Below are positions 6,284 to 8,777 of a DNA stretch of 8,777 nt, one piece after another (positions within the stretch are counted from its first letter, which is position 1; every line of letters begins with the position of its first letter). The stretch spans positions 1 to 8,777 of the forward strand of contig CALMGO010000033.1 in assembly GCA_937863625.1 (NCBI GenBank), given 5' to 3'. Origin of the DNA: an uncultured bacterium (lineage in GTDB: Bacteria; Planctomycetota; DG-23; SLPQ01). The notes under the pieces are model-generated. The model was not told where the DNA came from, did no database searches, and saw only the letters and a list, made by a program, of their open reading frames with translations. The translations under genes and the position numbers were made by a program.

Positions 6284-6301
6284 TCTGTGAAATCTGTGGA
6301 T
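6273..6301. repeat. Right 29-bp inverted repeat of GxxExxY cassette
   Basis: Units AATCTGTG (6273-6280), TAATCTGTG (6281-6289) and AAATCTGTG (6290-6298), then GAT, are the exact reverse complement of 5617-5645. The repeat overlaps the last codons and the stop of the GxxExxY gene. Here its orientation is opposite to that of every cluster upstream of the gene. Confidence 0.93.
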
Positions 6302-6517
6302 AGACTGATTTGAATTGGCAGTGGACTTATGGGAGCCACTTGCCACGGCGGATAAACTCTGGCGCACGCGGTAGGACCCTTGGCAATGCCGGTTCCACGA
6401 AAAGTTGCCGCCGGGTGCAGAGAGCAGTTATTTCTGCCCTCCGCACCCCGCAGATGCACCAGCAAGTTGCTGTGATGGATAGCGCCGTCCGTATCGTCAC
6501 ATTTGGAGGAGATTATT
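6302..6517 (+). other. Noncoding stretch with a two-step hairpin
   Basis: I find no convincing gene in these 216 bases. A possible RNA hairpin has outer arms GGGTGC (6413-6418) and GCACCC (6443-6448), a symmetrical five-base internal loop, inner arms GCAG (6424-6427) and CTGC (6434-6437), and loop TTATTT. A second dyad, CAGCAA (6460-6465) and TTGCTG (6467-6472), follows. Both precede the ribosome site of the GIY-YIG gene and could belong to its mRNA leader or to a small RNA. I could not identify a promoter. No tRNA, RNase P or riboswitch signature was recognised. Confidence 0.4.
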
Positions 6518-7183
6518 ATGAATGACGAATGGGTAAAGGTAAGAAAGGGTTCCAGTGCCCAAGCACACGAGATACGCCCACTGATTTCTTTCAGAAGAAC
6601 TTCCTTTGGGTTTAACTCATACTTCGTTAAACACGCTGACCTCACCAAGTTCCGTTTTGTCACAATTTACGTGCAACCTGCGCACTACAAGCTTGGATTC
6701 AAGTTCCATAATGACAAAACAGACCAGGATGCGTATACGCAACTGAAGTCTCATAGCATTCAAGTGGGTCGCCTGTTTACAAAGTTCGCCTGGCTTCGCG
6801 CCGTAAGCCAACTGGAAGATGAACGCGCGCGTCGATTCGAGCCGCTGAAGAACCCCGATGGCCTGTGGGAGATACAGGTCTGCCCGGCTTTCGAAACCGT
6901 TGTCAGCGACAAAAGCAAAATCCCTTCTTCTACAACGGGAATCTACCGCTACCGCAGAGGGAAAGAAGTTGTTTATATCGGCAGGGGAAACATCAAAGAC
7001 CGCACCCTCGCTCAGGAAAGACGTGATTGGGAATTTGACAAGATCGAGTATTCGATTACAGAAGATGAGCCGGAGCAGCGGAAGTGGGAGACTTACTGGC
7101 TCGACCAGTTCTTCAAGGACCATGCGCGACTTCCTCTCTACAACCGGATAAAGGGAGCCCAGGATAAGAGCCAGAAGTCTTAG
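6518..7183 (+). CDS. GIY-YIG nuclease-domain protein
   Basis: GGAGGAG (6505-6511), six bases before ATG 6518, fixes the start; the protein has 221 residues. The C-terminal part (about 138-212) reads as a GIY-YIG nuclease: GIY at 141-143, YIG at 153-155 followed by RG, then R162, E191 within KWETYWLDQF (189-198), and N209 in LYNRI (207-211). These match the family's tyrosines, arginine, metal-binding glutamate and late asparagine. The N-terminal part (1-125) is a separate domain I do not recognise, with beta-strand-like stretches such as FRFVTIYV (45-52) and KLGFKF (58-63). It may bind nucleic acid or a partner, but that is a guess. The gene is less GC-rich by eye and has a more conventional ribosome site than the lyase or comM, consistent with later acquisition. 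Repair, restriction and mobile-element roles are all known for this fold. Confidence 0.8.
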   Translation: MNDEWVKVRKGSSAQAHEIRPLISFRRTSFGFNSYFVKHADLTKFRFVTIYVQPAHYKLGFKFHNDKTDQDAYTQLKSHSIQVGRLFTKFAWLRAVSQLEDERARRFEPLKNPDGLWEIQVCPAFETVVSDKSKIPSSTTGIYRYRRGKEVVYIGRGNIKDRTLAQERRDWEFDKIEYSITEDEPEQRKWETYWLDQFFKDHARLPLYNRIKGAQDKSQKS

Positions 7184-7192
7184 TCTCATAGA

Positions 7193-7208
7193 GCGCGGCT
7201 TGCCGCGC
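7193..7208. terminator. GC hairpin after the GIY-YIG gene
   Basis: GCGCGGC (7193-7199), TT and GCCGCGC (7202-7208) form a perfect seven-base inverted pair starting ten bases after the stop codon. No T-run follows, so it may be a repeat element or an mRNA-stabilising hairpin rather than an intrinsic terminator. Confidence 0.4.
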
Positions 7209-7301
7209 GCGAACATGGCGAACGTGGCAAGTCGAATGTTGATAACCTTGAGGACAGCGGGTGGATTATCGGGGCTGAGAACACGGCGTGGAGGTGGAAT
7301 C

Positions 7302-7850
7302 ATGAGTCAAGAGGATGATGCAAAAATCACGGAGTACTTCCTGTGGATTACGGAACATATGCTCAAACCAATAGAGAACGGTTGCATTTGCGGTTCTTGC
7401 ATTGCAGCTCTACTCATGATGTTCGCAGTCATAGACAGTCTGGGCAAATTGATCTGCGAAGATAAAATTGTCTGTAAAATTGGGGAACGCTTCAAGTGGT
7501 TCCTGGGAAAGCTTGGGCCGGGTTACAAGAAACACGCTGATTCTATTTGGCGTATGCGAAATGGATTCGTCCACACTACAATGGCTGCACGGATTGACAT
7601 AACCGGTCATGCGGAGCGAAGAAACGACCACCTTGCTGAGTTTCGGACTGGGTTTCTTCTGATCCATACAGGTTTCTTTCAAGATGATTTGGAGAGCGCC
7701 GTAACAAAAGCCGAGGGTCTCGTAGCTGAGAATGGGCCCTTTCGAACCAGAGCTATGAAAAGGCTCAAGGATGCGCGATTCACCTGTGTAGGCGACGTAT
7801 CCCAAGAAGACGTCTCAACCGTAACTCCAGCACCGGACGTTGAGCTTTAG
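7302..7850 (+). CDS. Small protein with HEPN-like Rx4H motif
   Basis: GGAGGT (7290-7295), six bases before ATG 7302, supports this start; the in-frame extension back to 7200 crosses a palindrome and is rejected. The protein has 182 residues, predicted largely helical up to about residue 145, with a polar tail. IWRMRNGFVH (82-91) contains R86-N-G-F-V-H91, the R-x4-H arrangement found at the active site of HEPN RNases, and an upstream helix (35-50, ending IDSLGKL) is like those I associate with HEPN-type proteins. C28, C30 and C33 (CICGSC) form a small cysteine group of unknown meaning. HEPN proteins serve in toxin-antitoxin, abortive-infection and RNA-processing systems. Function here is not shown, and the call rests on one motif plus size. 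No antitoxin-like partner is evident next to it. Confidence 0.6.
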   Translation: MSQEDDAKITEYFLWITEHMLKPIENGCICGSCIAALLMMFAVIDSLGKLICEDKIVCKIGERFKWFLGKLGPGYKKHADSIWRMRNGFVHTTMAARIDITGHAERRNDHLAEFRTGFLLIHTGFFQDDLESAVTKAEGLVAENGPFRTRAMKRLKDARFTCVGDVSQEDVSTVTPAPDVEL

Positions 7851-7855
7851 CATGT

Positions 7856-7871
7856 AACGCAAGATTGCGTT
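7856..7871. terminator. Short hairpin after the HEPN-like gene
   Basis: AACGCAA (7856-7862), GA and TTGCGTT (7865-7871) are perfect inverted arms starting five bases after the TAG stop. There is no strong T-run afterwards, so termination is possible but unproven. Confidence 0.35.
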
Positions 7872-7906
7872 TCGCGCGATGGGTGTTCCGTCCCAAAGGA
7901 GAGGTC

Positions 7907-8777
7907 GTGAGCGGAGAAGGCGCAGCGGCAAGGCCGAACATAGTATTTATCTTCAGCGACCAGCAGCGCTGGGACACGGTAGGGGCATACGGGCAGAAAC
8001 TTCCGGTCACGCCGAATATCGACTCTCTTGCGGCTGACGGAGTGAGGTTTGCGCATTCCTTCACCTGCCAGCCCGTCTGCGGGCCTGCGAGGGCGTGCCT
8101 GCAGACGGGGAAATACGCGACGGAAACCGGCTGCTTTGTAAACGGCCTCGCACTGCCGCAGAGCGAGGTCACCATCGCGCACAGGCTCGGCTCGGCGGGT
8201 TATGAGACGGGCTACATCGGCAAATGGCACCTGGCATCGACCATCAACGCGCGCGGCGAAAAAATCGATTATAGCGCCCGTCCGGTGCCTGTGGAACTTC
8301 GCGGCGGGTACGGCTACTGGCTGGCGGCGGACGTGCTCGAATTTACATCGCACAGCTATGACGGGCACATGTGGAACGGCGACGGCGAGAGGGTGGATTT
8401 CCCCCGGGGGCGCTATCGCGCGGACGCGCTGGGCGACTACGCAGTCGACTACATACGGACGCGGTCGCTCGAAAAGCCGTTTTTCCTCTTTGTGTCGTTT
8501 ATCGAGCCGCACCACCAGAACGACCACGGGCGATACGAGGGGCCCATCGGGAGCAAGGAGAGGTTTGGCAAGTATGAAGTCCCGGGCGACCTCGTCGGCA
8601 CCGGGGGAGACTGGCGCGAGCACTTCCCCGACTACCTCGGCTGCTGCAATGCCATTGACGGGGTCGTCGGACGCGTGCGCGAGGCGCTGTCCGCACGCGG
8701 GATTGAGGGCGAAACGCTCATCATCTACACGAGCGACCACGGCTCGCACTTCTGCACGCGGAACGCCGAGTACAAGC
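7907..8777 (+). CDS. Type I sulfatase, 5' part (runs off window)
   Basis: GTG 7907 follows AAAGGAGAGG (7895-7904), and 290 codons are visible before the window ends; full family members are usually about 450-550 residues. The formylglycine motif C58-G-P-A-R62 is present, with cysteine as the residue to be oxidised by an FGE- or anSME-type enzyme. Metal and active-site residues fit: D18 in FSDQQ, K106 and H108 in GKWHL, and D277-H278 in YTSDHG. H201 and H202 in the EPHH segment are also candidates. The enzyme hydrolyses sulfate esters, probably from a sugar. The N-terminus (MSGEGAAARPN) is not a signal peptide, so the protein may be cytoplasmic and act on imported oligosaccharides, whereas the lyase upstream is exported. 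A misjudged start could change that, but the ribosome site is good and no start farther upstream has one. Confidence 0.92.
   Translation, partial: MSGEGAAARPNIVFIFSDQQRWDTVGAYGQKLPVTPNIDSLAADGVRFAHSFTCQPVCGPARACLQTGKYATETGCFVNGLALPQSEVTIAHRLGSAGYETGYIGKWHLASTINARGEKIDYSARPVPVELRGGYGYWLAADVLEFTSHSYDGHMWNGDGERVDFPRGRYRADALGDYAVDYIRTRSLEKPFFLFVSFIEPHHQNDHGRYEGPIGSKERFGKYEVPGDLVGTGGDWREHFPDYLGCCNAIDGVVGRVREALSARGIEGETLIIYTSDHGSHFCTRNAEYK

Larger units (their letters stand above)
5617..6301. mobile_element. Putative repeat-bounded GxxExxY gene cassette
   Basis: A perfect pair of 29-bp inverted repeats encloses a leader rich in CACAGATT units and one GxxExxY gene. No transposase is present inside, and I see no target-site duplication at the edges: CTTTTTC precedes the left repeat and AGACTGA follows the right one. 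The unit resembles a non-autonomous or passively spread cassette. Association of such repeats with GxxExxY genes is something I recall from other genomes. Mobility is inference. Confidence 0.4.

Noticed and set aside
6391..6400. GGTTCCACGA resembling a tRNA T-loop.
   Set aside because: No acceptor, D-arm or anticodon arm can be folded around it.
6265..6663. A 132-codon minus-strand frame spanning 6302-6517.
   Set aside because: It begins inside the GIY-YIG gene and ends in the CACAGATT repeat. Its translation shows no recognisable domain, although a piece of real antisense coding in the gap cannot be fully excluded.
7239..7269. TTGATA ... GATTAT as a promoter for the HEPN-like gene.
   Set aside because: The spacing is 19 bases, the -10 match is poor, and the leader would be very short, so it is not distinguishable from chance.
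7200..7301. N-terminal extension of the HEPN-like protein to a TTG at 7200.
   Set aside because: It crosses a seven-base palindrome, and a strong GGAGGT site supports ATG 7302.
7847..8749. A 300-codon minus-strand open frame over the sulfatase.
   Set aside because: The plus strand encodes an unmistakable sulfatase with CGPAR and SDHG motifs; the minus frame is its shadow.

Overview
The window is a GC-rich bacterial chromosome segment. It carries an extracytoplasmic-function (ECF) sigma factor module, a secreted heparinase II/III-type polysaccharide lyase, a ComM/YifB AAA+ ATPase, a short accessory stretch of three small proteins with nuclease-like signatures, and the 5' part of a type I sulfatase. 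Lyase plus sulfatase, many one-gene transcription units and a GxxExxY protein set in CACAGATT repeats are the gene content I associate with the Planctomycetes-Verrucomicrobia-Lentisphaerae group and similar uncultured polysaccharide degraders. Nothing in the window fixes the phylum, and this placement is inference.

Layout, all genes on the + strand. (1) Positions 1-1824: a palindromic repeat and a promoter precede a 35-codon leader ORF, the ECF sigma factor and a three-helix membrane protein. The three reading frames are linked by two ATGA stop/start overlaps, so they look like one translationally coupled unit. (2) Positions 1825-3940: a second copy of the palindromic repeat and promoter, then the secreted lyase. 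(3) Positions 3941-5608: a third copy of the promoter, then comM. The comM promoter, leader, ribosome site and first five codons occur again upstream of the sigma factor: 99 bp without gaps, 83 of 99 identical by hand count. (4) Positions 5617-6301: a GxxExxY gene between perfect 29-bp inverted repeats made of 9-bp CACAGATT(A/T) units, with further clusters of the same unit in its leader. The right repeat supplies the last codons and the stop. (5) Positions 6302-7850: a GIY-YIG nuclease-domain protein and a small protein with an RNGFVH (Rx4H, HEPN-like) motif, each with a strong conventional ribosome site. (6) Positions 7907-8777: a type I sulfatase that runs off the window.

How the parts may work together: the lyase (exported) and the sulfatase (no visible signal peptide) fit degradation of sulfated or uronic-acid polysaccharides. 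The sigma factor and membrane protein look like a signal-transduction pair. The three small proteins between comM and the sulfatase form an accessory island with PD-(D/E)XK-like, GIY-YIG and HEPN-like signatures. A defence or mobile-element role is possible but is only inferred from these signatures. The least expected features are the reused promoter/start cassette and the 29-bp inverted repeats around the GxxExxY gene.
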